This document shows, in pieces, positions 33,480 through 45,850 of a stretch of 64,000 nucleotides of DNA; position 1 is the first letter of the stretch; each line of letters begins with the position of its first letter. Below the pieces are notes generated by a model. That model saw nothing but the letters and a program-made list of their open reading frames with translations. It was not told where the DNA came from and searched no databases. The position numbers and the translations under genes were made by a program. The stretch covers positions 18,757,666 through 18,821,665 of the forward strand of contig OX485807.1 in NCBI GenBank assembly GCA_950295325.1. Reading direction: 5' to 3'. Origin of the DNA: Polytrichum commune (taxonomy: Eukaryota > Streptophyta > Polytrichopsida > Polytrichales > Polytrichaceae).

Positions 33480-34690
33480 AAGATAATATAGATTCTGTTG
33501 GCTTGTAAGCCCTAATCCTAACTCTCTTCCCAACTTCTCTCGGTCGCTTCTCTCCCGCTTCTCTTCTGAAACTCTTTAGCCCCTCTTCAATACTTGAAAG
33601 TTGTAGATTATTTGAAACATAATCTAGATTTTATGTACGATTATGTGTACATAATCTATGCCTATGTGAAAATTTTGGACGAACCCCCTGTAATTATTTG
33701 TTTGAGTTGCCACCCCAGGAGCTCAAATCATGTCTTGCTGCAAAGCATACGTTTTATCTGAATGAGGAGGAAGACTTGTTCTATTGACATCCTTTGTCTT
33801 CACCAAAATCTTGCATCTAGTTTCAAGCTTTTATACGATTTCAAGTTTATTTTCGTTTTTAAATGAAGGCAATCTTTAAGCTCCTAGAGCAAGCTCTTGC
33901 TTCGTCCTCTTGCGGTCGTCTGCTTCATCTTCGTCAAGCGCTCGCTCGCCGTTCTGGACACTACACTCATCTTCATCTTCACGAGCGTTGTCATGAATCT
34001 GCCATCCCAATTTTCAATCTTCATGAGTGTTGTCATATATCTTCGATCGCTGACTGCGAGTCGGGGTGAAGCTCCAGTGCAAATCGGCGGTCTCCTTTAC
34101 TTTACTTTCTTCATTTTCTCGCTTCGTAGCCAAGAAATTCAACCTGCGACGTTTGCTTTGTAGGAGAATCCAGGCTTGACTTCGAATGGCCTGCTAGTGT
34201 AACCCGTTCCTCTCGCTCGCAATTATCTTCTTCCAGTTGTAGCCGAGTCCAGCGCACATGGTAGGCACTCACCGATCAAGAGCTCTGGACGGCAGCAAGA
34301 TGAGCAAGCAGCAGAAATTAGTTACACCGTCTGAGTAGAATTTCTGCAAAGCCTTCTATCTAGTGAACTGGCTTGATCTATGGAACCTCGGACTCCTTGG
34401 CAAATTATTGCGGGAGAGTTTTTGTCGAGCTCGGAGTCCTTGAAGCTGCCGTGCCTGTACGTTGTTCAGCTTTTCGAGCTTCCTAACTGGAGAGAGCATT
34501 CGACACCGCCATAGCCATTGCCATGATTTCTCCTCTCGTTTCTTTTGATTGCGTTCTCGATTGACTTCCTCATAAATGATCTCTCCAAAGGTTCGTTGAG
34601 GTTCATAACCTTTTACTCAGCATTCAGCTCTTGTTCTCTGAGCCCTCGGAATATTATAGTTGGATGTTCGAAAAGTTGTGCATGAGACTC
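33480..34690 (+). other. Leader-like CT-rich region without a recognisable coding sequence
   Basis: This stretch is clearly richer in G+C and pyrimidine than its flanks (CTCTCTTCCCAACTTCTCTC, CTTCTCTCCCGCTTCTCTTC near 33530-33565). It resembles the leaders of the two genes at 23.1 and 53.0 kb. Open frames of 60-90 codons (for example 33863-34069) show no recognisable domain. The region ends where the tandem inverted-repeat units start. It could be a noncoding transcript, or the leader of a gene whose body was lost or moved. Confidence 0.4.
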
Positions 34691-34697
34691 ATAGCCC

Positions 34698-34981
34698 GAT
34701 CACACCAAACTTTCCGTCCAATTCCAGTCATAAAATTGTTGGGATTATGTTCAGAAATAGATGTTGGCCCACCACTTCTCACACTATTACAGCCGGAGAT
34801 GTCGACGGATGGTGTCTGAACTGGCCGGTGTGATTAGTCCCTCATGCCCCGATCACACCAAACTTTCCGTTCGGTTCCCAGCCGTGAAATTGTTGGGGAT
34901 TATGTTCAGAATTAGATGTTGATCCACCACTTTCCACACTATTATAGCTGATGGATGGTGCCAGAAGTGGTTGGTGTGATC
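34698..34981 (-). repeat. Two tandem units of the GATCACACCAA inverted-repeat element
   Basis: Units 34698-34835 (138 bases) and 34851-34981 (131 bases) each begin GATCACACCAAACTTTCCGT and end GGTGTGAT(T/C), with a 15-base spacer. They are the reverse orientation of the three units at 51947-52401. Confidence 0.85.
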
Positions 34982-35155
34982 GGCCCCTCAAATAAGACCC
35001 AACTCCCAACATCTCACTAATATATTATGAGTAATGTTATGTTCAATCGATTGAGGTTTATTCTCTTCTTGTCCTTCTTCTTCTTGCGGTGCATCATCAT
35101 GAGCGTTGATCACCTCCATTGTCTTGCACACATGGTCCATTGTCAACTTTCAAAT

Positions 35156-35386
35156 GTCTACACTTAATATGATATTTCGTGTCACCTACTATTTAGAGTT
35201 ACACATTGCTATATAGATATATTTATTATTGAAGTCATTTTTTACCAAGTAATGCTATTAATGTTCTATAATGTCCAAACAACCTATTTGACATTTTTTG
35301 GTAAAATTTGAGATGTACAGTAAAGAGATATAGCATTGCGTAATTCCAAATAGTATGTGACACTAAATACAATATATAGTGTAGTA
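35156..35386. mobile_element. 231-bp CACTA-like MITE, copy 2
   Basis: The left end CTACACTTAATATGATATTT and the inverted right end TACTACACTATATATTGTAT continue into paired sequence as far as TTACACATTGCTATA, giving a TIR of about 55 bases. Confidence 0.82.
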
Positions 35387-36478
35387 AGTCACTACCAAGG
35401 CTAAGAATCTAGTTAACCATCCTCATATGCATGTGGTAAGTTACCACCTAAGTTAGGCGTTAAAAGTGTAGTTAGCTTATTTTGAGGTAACCTAACCCAT
35501 GCATGGTGAGTTGATGTTTGAGTTAAAGTAACCATGGACCATGTGAGAATGCACTTATAAATAATCGTGATGTTAGCAAAAGATACCCATAGGTGTGAAC
35601 CCTCCCTAATTATGGTTTTGGACATAAATCTCATGATGTTAAATATTTTGAACTTGGAAAGTTTATCACATTCCTTGAATTCATTATAAACTTGAGGACA
35701 TCATAAAAAAAAATGTAGAATATCATCAATTAATTGTATTCTTACTACATTTTAAACAAATTATAGACAATTACTTTGGAGATGATTTGAGTGGAGGCTC
35801 GATTAAAAAAACCGACCCCAATTTAAGTTCTAAACTATTGCCCCTCGAGACCACTATTGACAGTCCTATTATAATCTCCTACATTACATATATAACTTCA
35901 ACGCTTAAAATTCGGATTGTGTCACCTCTAACCTACAAACATCTATACGGTTGGAATTGTCAAAAAAATCTTTAGACCTTCAGTTACGGTCACATTTTTT
36001 GGGCAGATTTTGAGGGAAATTGGGCGTGGAAAGTTAAAGGGTTAAGTTAGCCCAAGAAGTCCTTCACACTTTAAGTCTTCCCCTCATCACAGCTTTCTCC
36101 TCATCATGCACTGGCCGACTGATCGAGGTCCCAATCGAGAGCTGGCGGAGTGTGGACGTCCCCAGGAGACGGCACCTGGGTTACGTCTCCTGATTTGGGG
36201 TCCCAAGCGGCGTCCCCACCGACGAGGGTTCCAAGGAGCAAATCTAGGCACGTTCCTAAGGCTGCGTTGACTGAGAAAAAAGTCCACGTGCCGCTTTAGC
36301 CCCGTCACTGATTGGTGGAACTGTGTATCAGAATCGTTTGTGCCCCCCCCTATCATAGACCCTAAATCTAGGCCACGTGTATAGCATCCGTCCACTATGC
36401 TATACACGTGGCCTCCTACTACATTACATTAAGGTAGATGGTTACTTTTCCCAACGAAGTTAAGGGCCGGTTTCCATG
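35387..36478. other. Intergenic; GC-richer patch 36110-36300 of unknown origin
   Basis: The patch at 36110-36300 contains a 106-residue minus-strand frame with many R, G and S and no recognised domain. TATAGCATCCGTCCACTATGCTATA (36381-36405) is an inverted repeat, with CACGTG just outside each arm. Confidence 0.4.
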
Positions 36479-36571
36479 GTTGGGGCGGACCAACCCGTAC
36501 ACTGGTTCTTTGGAGGCAAGGGTTTAGGCATCTAACAAGGAACGAGTGTATGGGTTGGTTCTTCCAAATCT
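36479..36571. repeat. ~93-bp hairpin MITE, copy 1
   Basis: ACCAACCCGTACACTGGTTC pairs with GAACGAGTGTATGGGTTGGT, forming a near-complete hairpin. The second copy is at 59308-59400. Confidence 0.75.
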
Positions 36572-36584
36572 GGTTTCCATTTGT

Positions 36585-37152
36585 GAACCATGAAGTCGGA
36601 CCATGGAAGATGGCCTTTTCTCATGGTCCAACTTCATGGTCCAACTTTCATGATCTGATTTCTTAAAAAATCAATTTGTAAAGCCTTTGGGCCTCTCACA
36701 AGGTGTAAACTGAATGTGGACCAAGAGGAATGACCATGTACCAAAAAAGTGAATGTGCTGATTTATTTTCAATATATGTACAAAAAGGGTAGTTTTGATT
36801 ATTATTATTATTATTATTAGTTTGACCATTCTCTTGTCTTCTCTTGAGTTCATCTTCTCTTCCCCCAAAAAAAATTCATTGAAAACAAATTATAACAACA
36901 TTTCTCTGCCATGGGCTCCCGCCTTTTTCTACTATAGCACCTCTTTTGCCTCTCCCACCGCAAAACTCATTGGACCATGTTAGTGGATAATGTAAGCCTT
37001 AGAATATGTCTTTTGGGGACCTCTAACTCCATGGTCACTCTAACATTTTTCCCTTGGTGTAACCTAAAATGGCCCTGGTACGAGTTCAACAGCCAATCAC
37101 AAATTTTACAAGGCCTTGGGACAACTTCATGGTCCGTGGTGTAAACAACCCC
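36585..37152 (-). mobile_element. Nonautonomous inverted-repeat element, copy B (~568 bp)
   Basis: It is the inverted counterpart of 8128-8740. Its right end reads, inverted, GGGGTTGTTTACACCACGGA; its left end is TTTGTGAACCATGAAGTCGG. An (ATT)n microsatellite lies within at about 36798-36820. Confidence 0.65.
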
Positions 37153-37209
37153 TAAGGTAGGTGTGAATTAATTGAACATACATAACATTATTCAGTTGTT
37201 TGAGGGAGT

Positions 37210-37480
37210 TGGGTGAGCTAGCAAATTAAAATTGTAGCCACTTTCCTCATAATTATTGGAGCTCCTATGACCATCTTATTCATTGTCAGAGTGAAGATTC
37301 TTGTGCACATGAAATGGTCATGTAAGTCACCCCCAATTATGTTGATTATTGAGCCTAGAACGGTTATCATATTTTGGGTACGTAGTCCAATGTCTCTTAA
37401 ATACATGTCTTTCTTGGCATCCAATCTTGGAGCCGCATCTAACCACACAATGAGCACTCATGCACAAGTCCCCGATCGAG
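37210..37480 (-). repeat. Dispersed repeat related to 10480-10640
   Basis: Read inverted it follows the same order as 10480-10640, including GACATGTATTTAAGAGACAT against GACATGTGTTTCAAGGAGAC and a shared CTAGGTTC-like block. Confidence 0.5.
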
Positions 37481-38031
37481 GTTAGTATCCGAATTAGGCA
37501 CGTCTATTTTATTAAGGGATGTGGTTGGGCACTTAACAACTTCATTGACAATCTTGACCATTGGAACAAATCGTTGAATTGTCTCATTTGGTGAGCAATT
37601 GTAATTCACACAAATTTTCATATCAAGTGTCAAAATTGGAGTTGAGAGGCAAAAGTTATAAGAGATGAAAGTGAAGATTCTCTTTCTCTTTAAGTGGCTG
37701 CATAACTTTTCCCATTTTTGTTCATCACTGAACCTAAGATGGTTGATATGATTTTAGCACATAATCCAATCACCACTTAACACATGTCTTTTTAAATTTC
37801 TATTCCTAATTAATACCTTGCCTTACAAGCCCACCCAATCATTTTTGGTTTTTTAAGGAAAATGTTGAGTTGGCTACAAGAAATACAAGCATTGTTGGCA
37901 TAATGACAATTTTGAATTGTCATTATAGTTGGCGATGGGGGGAACAATATACATGTAGCCAGTGACAACAAAATTAGATTGTGTAGAAATTCTTGGCAAC
38001 TAACTTTTATTGGTAAAATGTATGCTAAATT

Positions 38032-38414
38032 TAGAGTAGAGGCATCCATAACCGATCACTTAAGAGAATTTGCCCCAGGTCTGAAATAGTTCAAGGTGGT
38101 TCAAATTGCTCCCATGTTCTAAGATTAAAATCATGACGGCTGCAATTTTTCCGGTAATTTTGTTCCTTGAATTGAAATTAATGTGGCTTTTTGAAGCCAA
38201 AAGTTGGTCCAAACATATTACCAATGGCTAGAGTTTGTCATAACCACTCATTTAAATTGCTCATTCCTTCTCACATTAGCACTCAAAACCAAAACATGTG
38301 TCATTGCACTATTGGTTCCAACCCAATCGAAATTGAGTCCAAACCTGATTGAAATTACGGGTACCCTATAGATTGCTGATGAGATCTTGATCTGGAATAG
38401 GTGCCTCTACTATA
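38032..38414 (+). mobile_element. ~383-bp MITE with TAGTAGAGGC termini, copy 1
   Basis: The left end TAGAGTAGAGGCATCCATAA and the right end AGGTGCCTCTACTATA are inverted repeats. The whole sequence matches 48258-48646 in the opposite orientation. Confidence 0.75.
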
Positions 38415-39483
38415 TTCATTGTTGGGTAGGGTTTGTGAAGGGCCCTTGCATGTTTTTTTGGTATCAAAACACCACAAGAAACATATGTGTTTTTATGAGG
38501 CGTTTTATGTTTGATCCTAGGAAAATTTTAGGTCCCTTGTATTTTCTAAGGCATAAATTTTGTGGGGCCCTTGTGGGGAGTTTAACTTTTTAGACATGTG
38601 GTAGAATTATGTAAAATATGTGAATTCTGCATTCCATTTGCAGTTAAGGCCAAAGTGCACTAAACACCCACAAACACAAGAAAGAACCACAACTACTCAT
38701 ACATTCCAAGTATGGCAAACAAGAACGACTTAGAAGCAATCATTCCAACAACAAACTACAACATATTGGACAACCAAGGGCTTGCAAACATCCAATACAT
38801 TTCTTGAGCACAAACATGCAATCTAAACAAACTTATTCCCTTCGTTCCAAAATGATTTTCCTACTTCCCGGATTTTTTTGTCCCAAAATGATTGTCCAAT
38901 TTATCTGCCCAACTAGAAATTTCAAGCTCAAGCTCAAATGTTTTTGTGCCAAACTTTCTATATCAAGAAGTCTTTCGACACCGCAACTTCCGGGGGTGTG
39001 TTGAAGTAGTTCTTAATTTTTTAAATTAAGATTCATACTTACAACTACTCAGTCAATGGTCAGTAGGCCTTAATCTCACCAAAGTTAGAAACACGGACAA
39101 CCATTTTGGGACGGATGGAGTACAATGTAGTCCGAACCTTCCAAATGAGGTTGTCTTCATAAACACAATGCACCCTTTGAGATGAGGCCTTGCCCTGGCA
39201 TAGGTTATGAACACATTATCTTAAAAAACACCAAGCAACCAAACCGTGGCATTTCAAGGTCTCACTATCCTTACAAATCTACTACAATATGCTACTACAA
39301 TGAAAAATTCACACTTGTAGAAATTACTCCACAAATCGAGTTCAATAGTTTAAGGTGTGATCTGAAACCAATTATGTCACACAAAAACTGCTCAACTGCA
39401 TCCATACTGCACCCTTTCTCTGCTGGAGTAACCCACAAAAAGGAAGATTCTCAATGTTGGCGGCGCGATAAATGACATCGATC
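38415..39483. other. Intergenic, nothing recognised
   Basis: No open frame with a recognisable domain and no clear repeat. Confidence 0.4.
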
Positions 39484-40186
39484 GACATCAAAACGACTCA
39501 TAGAAAGCACATCTCTCAACCTAATAACTCTCGCAATGACAAGCGAACATTCATCAGGTGCGATGGGATGTGCATGGACAGCCTCATGCTTACAGATAAC
39601 CAGTTGTAGTTCACAAAGAATTCGGACTCCACTAAACCGTCTCTTGGAGTCCAGTGAACTCCTCCAACCTCGATCCCAACCTGATGATGCGCCAACGAGT
39701 GTTGGTTGCTCGCATCTTGAAAATCAAGTTACGAGACTCCCAAGATGGTGGATCAGCTGCACGAACCTCTGAGGTGCACCGTGCTCCAACAGATCCTCGC
39801 GGACATCAAAACGACTCATAGAAAGCACATCCCTCAACCTAATAACTCTCGCAATGACAAGCGAGCATTCATAAGGTGCGATGGGATGTGCATGGACAAC
39901 CTCATGCTTACAGACCACCAGTTGTAATTCATAATGAAATCGGACTGCACAAAATCGACTAAACCAGTGAACTCCTCCGATTGTGTGCATGTCATAGAGT
40001 ACAAGCCAAAAGTGCGTGGGACTCCAACCTCGATCCCAACCTGATGATGCGCCAACGAGTGTTGGTTGCTCGCATCTTGAACATCAATCGAAGAGACTCC
40101 CGAGATGGTGGATCTGCACGCGGGCGTTTGATCGATGTTGCACGAAAATTAATCTGAGGTGCACCGTGCTCCAACAGATCCTCGTG
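39484..40186. repeat. Direct tandem duplication, units of 318 and 385 bp
   Basis: Unit 1 is 39484-39801 and unit 2 is 39802-40186; a third start (GACATCGGCGACC) begins at 40187. Shared blocks include GACATCAAAACGACTCATAG, GATGATGCGCCAACGAGTGT and GCACCGTGCTCCAACAGATC. The sequence is GC-richer than its surroundings and contains minus-strand frames with a repeated DLLEHGAPQ string, so it may derive from a protein-coding exon that I do not recognise. Confidence 0.85.
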
Positions 40187-40289
40187 GACATCGGCGACCC
40201 TAGCCTCTCGCCTCCTGTCGATCTTTCCCCACAATCCATTGCAGGCGCAATACTCAACATGATTGGGGAGACCTATACGATCACGTCAT

Positions 40290-40460
40290 GAGCATGACAA
40301 ACTTTCACGTTGATAATGAATGAAGATATTCACACGAGCTTCCAAAAATATGAGGCAAATGGCTACGGGCACGATTTGCTTATGATCTTGCACTGATTGC
40401 ATGGTTCGTATCCTACGGGTGCAGATTGAAAGAGTATCCGAATAAGACACGCCCACCTTA
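40290..40460 (+). repeat. Dispersed repeat related to 10640-10760
   Basis: GAGGCAAATGGCTACGGGCA and the flanking 100 bases parallel 10640-10760. Confidence 0.5.
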
Positions 40461-41639
40461 TGCATCAAAGGGCTAGTGGACTTACTTTCGTTATGTGCTT
40501 TACATTCTCGTCAAGGCACCACATTTAGGACCTTGAAGGTCTAAGAGACCGAATAAATTTGAATGGATGGAAAGTCTACCTGGGTCCTAGATGGCAACAA
40601 GTGGATAATTGTAGATACCGCAGGTTTTTGATTTGGGTTCAATTGAACAAAACACACAGGAAAGGTTAAATAAGTGTCAGTTTGGGGTTTTAGGTGTCAC
40701 TATTAGGTTAATTGGTAGGTCACAATGAGTTTTAATTAAGAGAAGGGTACCAAAACCTAAATTAGATTCAGTTTTGGGTGATTTTCATGGGGGTAAGGTG
40801 AGATTGAAAGTTGTATTACAAGGATCACTAAGTGCAGTATATACAATTGTGCAGTCTTTGTCTTACAACTAACCATAGTCCAGTAGTAACAACTCGCTAT
40901 ACCATGAATTTCAATGCATGGAGTGTCTTATAATTAGGGACAAGCGCGTCCCAATATGAATCATATTCTTTCTTTAACTAAGTGATAATTTGATGGATCA
41001 TAAAATATTGTCACAGAAACCATGTAGGGTGTTGGATTAGTTAATTTATCTTGAATTTAATGAGTCTTTCCAGCCATTGCCCTTACTTCGACCAATTGAA
41101 GGACATCCACCTTTAAGTGTCCAGAATTGTTGTCCATGGCAAGTTAGGAAGGTGCCAAAAAAATTGTCCATTCCTTGATTTTTAGATGAGTTTAATTACA
41201 ATTCATCCTATTAAAAGATCAACAATCAATTCTTAATTCTTTAATTATTCATAAATTTCACAGGGCCATGGTCAGCTTTTATCTATAGAGGGTCTTCCAC
41301 AACTCCCTATTACAAAGGGAACTTTCTTGTGCACCTTCAGTAATTCTATTACTGGTACAAATGTCTTGTCCTTTCACTTGACCATGGTCTCCCCACGCTT
41401 CTCGTTCCTCGCCTCTTCGTCTCCACAAGACGATAGACCTCTTGCTGGCTATGATTTTTCCTCTTCGGCCAAATAACTTAGACTATGGTCTTTCCAAACT
41501 CATAGTTGATGGTTCATTGTATTCATAAATTAGTCAATCATGGTTTCATTCATTATGAAACAACTACACACAAATACATTATTGAATTTTGAGCCTCTAC
41601 AAATTAGTCAATAGTCTTTTACTCGACGATAAGACATAG
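40461..41639. other. AT-rich intergenic
   Basis: No gene or repeat is supported. Confidence 0.45.
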
Positions 41640-42500
41640 TTCAGAGCTTCACACTCTAATCGAACTACGGCTTTGAACGATTACAATCCATTATTATTCA
41701 ACTAGTCCCCTCACTCAACTCATGTAATTATAATGTGTCACTCACACTCCCTGATTCACATATGAGAAATTGTCACCCCTATCCATCATCCACTTTCCTC
41801 TCAAGAGAAGAACAAGTTATTGCATAATCAATTTAAGGTGAATTAACACACATACGTCACAACTCGGTAATTACTCTTGTTAAATCATATGCTTCACACA
41901 CTAAAAATTTACTCAAGCTATCCATATAGACAACGTATGATATTCACTTTGGGAGACAAGCATATGGCCCGTGAATCATACAAGACTACTCATCCAATTT
42001 ATACATCAATCCACAACTTCTTTTTGTTCATTCAAGGGCGTCACACCTTGTAAGTATGCTTATGGCTATAACCAGGTTTTGATCTCTCTCTCTCTCTCTC
42101 TCTCTCTTTGAGAATCAACACAATTGGTTTGTACACAATTTTAGGACGAACTATCACAACAAAAGCAAAGGCCTTCCACCCAAGGATCTCACTCAAACTA
42201 TGGTAGTAATCAATTATACAACATGAATCATCCTTTTTCTTTCAGACAATCACACAACTCTTCCACTCATGAGCACATGACATATCTTCACAATCCAGAG
42301 CTTCACACCCTTTCTCCTCTTTGCTTAAACTATTGCTTCAACAATTCAAGTGTGTAATAATTAAACTACTCTCTCCCTCGACAGTCAAGCAACTAAACAA
42401 TTAAATTTTCATAAAACGAATTGTCACAAAAAAATCCGCGATTAGAAACTATGCTTTCTCAAACAAGGGCCTGACACCCAATAGCTTTACTTCAGACTAT
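41640..42500 (+). repeat. Highly degenerate tandem-like array and (TC)n tract
   Basis: A motif of the form AGGGC-TCACACC followed by CAAACTATGG recurs at about 41640, 42034, 42168, 42297 and 42463. A (TC)n tract lies at 42083-42107. The resemblance is weak. Confidence 0.35.
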
Positions 42501-43259
42501 GGCACTAATAAAATTTACATTTGCAAAATAACCAATCCCGTATTGAGAGGAAGTTAATTGTTCAAACACTTCTTGAGCCTTCTATGACTGCCTTACTTAC
42601 TATGTCTATTGCATGCCTTATAAGGGAGGAGGATACAAGAGAGTCCTAGCCTCAACATGCACAACTGTCCATAAACAAATTCCAAAATCCATTGGGCTAC
42701 ATCCACATGTCTATTGCTCGGTTGCTTAATTCTCTCCTAATCCTTGCCCATTGTGTAATGGATTAACTTAACAATCATTGATCTTTTTTCCTACTCAAGA
42801 ATGACTAGTTTCCACATTTGTTACCAAATTAGAGTTTTGAAAGTGTTTGTTTTCTATTAAATAATCAAATTTAAAAAATCTTCCAATTCTTGCCCCCAAA
42901 AATAATGTGTATGACAATAACATTTCATGGCCTTTAAAAAAATGTGGGTTTACCATTTCACACAAAATTGGGCGTTGTGGTCATCATTTAAATTGCCATT
43001 GGCTTCTAAAAATACTATATCAGCATGGTGGGGACCCCAGTGTGAATGTAAGTTGCGGTCCCTCAACATGGTCCACTTTCATTATTCACCCAACTTGAGG
43101 GCCCGTCAATTGCAAAATTGGAATTCTATTCCCACATTACAGCCAAGTTTGGATGATTCCCAAGGGCCTTTAAATTTGCAAGGGTCACAACCTTCAATTT
43201 AATCATTTTTTAAAATTCAAGATTGAGTTAGAAACGAGCATGAATAACATGAGAGAGGG
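42501..43259. other. Intergenic, nothing recognised
   Basis: No gene or repeat is supported. Confidence 0.4.
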
Positions 43260-43475
43260 AATCATCATAAACAAGCGTATCTCTCATCCACCCAACATGG
43301 AAACTTGACCCCCCACAGGTTTGTTGCCCTCTCATTTCAAATGATCTCAAATAGATTAATTCGGGGCTGTAAAGCTAATTTCGGTGTCAAATAAATTTTC
43401 TTTTTTGCCTACGGACTGCACATTATTTCATGGCTTTTATGTTGGATGAATGAGAGGTACACTCACATGTGATAA
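43260..43475. mobile_element. GGATGAATGAGAGGTAC MITE family, copy 2
   Basis: The left end ACAAGCGTATCTCTCATCCA and the right end TGGATGAATGAGAGGTACAC pair as inverted repeats. The interior TTAATTCGGGGCTGTAAAGC matches the other copies. Confidence 0.7.
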
Positions 43476-44099
43476 TATCTTCTCTCTCCGGAATAACATG
43501 TGCTTAGGACACCCCACTCTTGTTGCAAGTTGACACCATGGGGAGACTTTATTCCTTGTGTGTTATTGAACACATGTTAGGGGAATGTGATCCCATGTGA
43601 TAAAATGCAAGTTATAGGCTTATAAGGTAGCTTCAAAAGATGCTAAGTGACAGTCTACCAGTAGGACTCCATCATCATGGTAATATAATATGGTAGAAGT
43701 ATAAGCACGCAAAACCGTAATGATCCTAATTTTGTCCCTTTTAAATGTGCACATGTGAATTCTAAATATGTCAGTTCCTTGCAACTTGAAACAACCCAAA
43801 TTCCAATCAACTTGTAGTATCTTACCACCAATGATATTTTACCACCAATGATATCTTACACCTCGTGATAAAGAACCAATGATCATTTTGTTCTAAACGT
43901 TCATTTTCCAATTGTTTTTATAGAAGGGGGGAAGTATGGACCACTATGAAAGATTTAGCAAATCACAAGGCATGAGATATTCGTGGGCTAAAACTTGAGT
44001 TTCTAAAATGGGCTGCAAATGATCTATGTGAGCTAATCACAAAGATATTAATTGAGTGGCTAAAGGAGGGTTTCCAACTTCATGGACTACCAACCTTAT
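43476..44099. other. Intergenic, nothing recognised
   Basis: No open frame or repeat is supported. Confidence 0.4.
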
Positions 44100-45850
44100 T
44101 CAAATGATCTTCAAATTTGACGAAAGAAACACCAGGAAACTATGGGACCATAATGTTAGGCATACTCCTTGGCAAGCTCTATAATGGCTTCGTTTTAGAA
44201 AACATGATTAATCTATGGGTGGGATTGAAAGGGATCAGAGCAGAAGACAAACATGTCTTTGGAAGGTACATCTACTTCAAACCACATTCTTACATTATGT
44301 ACTTTAATTCAACAAGGAGTGTTTGCAGGTCGATGTCTCTATTTCTATTTTGTTGATTTCATAAAAGCTTTGGGACACGGTTCCACGTGACAAACTTTGG
44401 GAATGCCTCCAATATTTAGGTGTACCACTACATTTACAACAAGTTGTAAAAGTGATGTATACCATAACCTATGCAAAAGTACGAATCAATGGATATACAC
44501 ATGGTGAAGTAATGTCCGACATCGGTGTTAAAAAAGGATGTCCCTTTCCCTCACATTTTTCAACTTATACATTGATGAACTTGAAACATATTTGGATGTG
44601 ATCAATGGGGATTCTCCATGTTTATTTAATAAGGTGGTTGTCGTTCTTCTCTAAAGCATAAACATGCTTACAAAGAATTTTGAACAAGCTATCTACGTTT
44701 TCCTAGCCTTGATGTCAATTTATCTAAGACCAAAATCATGATCTTTGGCCGCAACAAAAGAAAATTAAACCACGAGGCATTTTACCTAGGCAAAGACCAA
44801 ATGGAGATAATCCATGAATATAAATACATTAGGATTGATTTCTACTCACATGGCCACTTTGAACCCTCAAGTAAAAGGCAAAGAATTATAGGTTTGGAAG
44901 CCATGATGGGCACCTCAAGGAAAGAAGTAGTAGTTGGAGTTACATGTTGGAAACTCAAATCACATCTAGTATTCAAGGCTTTGGTGCTTCTAACCTTCAC
45001 ATATGGCACCAGAACTTGGGGAGGTGACTTGAACTCTTATTGGAAGGTTTTTGAGAAGGGCATGAAGATACATATGATGTCTCGTGTCAAAATGTGTTCT
45101 TTGAAAACGTATCATATTTTGTCGGCTGAGTTTGGAGAACTTCCCATGGAATTATATGCTCTTAAAACTAACTATGAATTTTCAACAATGGCTTGCCCAC
45201 CTACCCTCCTCCTAACTAGTTAGTCGAGCATTCTCAGTTTTCGTCACCTTGCTGAACAAGGGGCTACCACCTGGCATAAAACTTCAACCATGTGGAAAGC
45301 ATCTTGGGGTTTATCTCATCATGGGGACAACCCAACAACATCAAAAATCATATTTGACAATATCAAAGAGGTCTTTCTTGCTAAAGAGTGGGACTCTTTC
45401 CATCTCTTGAGGAAGAAACTAGATTACTCTTTCCATCTCAAAGCATTTTCTCAAATACGAATGTGAATTTTACTCGAAGGAACTATTGACACCACCACAA
45501 CACAAGATCATTGTTAATTACCGCACCTCGAATCAGAGACCTGCCCTCGAAACTAGACGGTGGTCAACAATCCCCATCTTTGGTGCCACTTTTGCGCTTG
45601 TAATGTAGTTTTAAATGAGGCACACTTTGTGTTGGAGTGCCCTTCATACAACCCCATCATAGGTAAGTTTCAATCATTGTTTGAGAAGGTAGGATTAAGG
45701 AGTCTCCAGATATATTTCAACTAGACCATCAAGTTGATATTAACCTCTAACTCATGGAGGCCACGGGATTCCATCACTCTAAGAAATTAGCCGGTTTGAC
45801 ACCACCCTAGCGTATTTTTAGTCCCACAAGCCTTTTGACTTCCCGAACTC
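44100..45850 (+). mobile_element. LINE fragment C: reverse transcriptase to C-terminal knuckle, degenerate
   Basis: Split frames give FVDFIKAL, then DTVPRDKLWECLQYLGVP (about 44375-44430) and VKVMYTITYAKVRINGYTHG, DIGVKKGCPF (about 44520-44550), all typical of LINE reverse transcriptase. The longest intact stretch is 44738-45223, with KTKIMIFGRNKRK just upstream and LVLLTFTYGTRTWGGDLNSY inside. Near 45590 the knuckle reads CHFCACNVVLNEAHFVLEC. Frameshifts and stops are numerous, and the YxDD box is not recognisable. Fragments A and B (19086-20845) belong to the same family. It differs from the element at 1-4990 in domain order and codon use. Confidence 0.82.
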
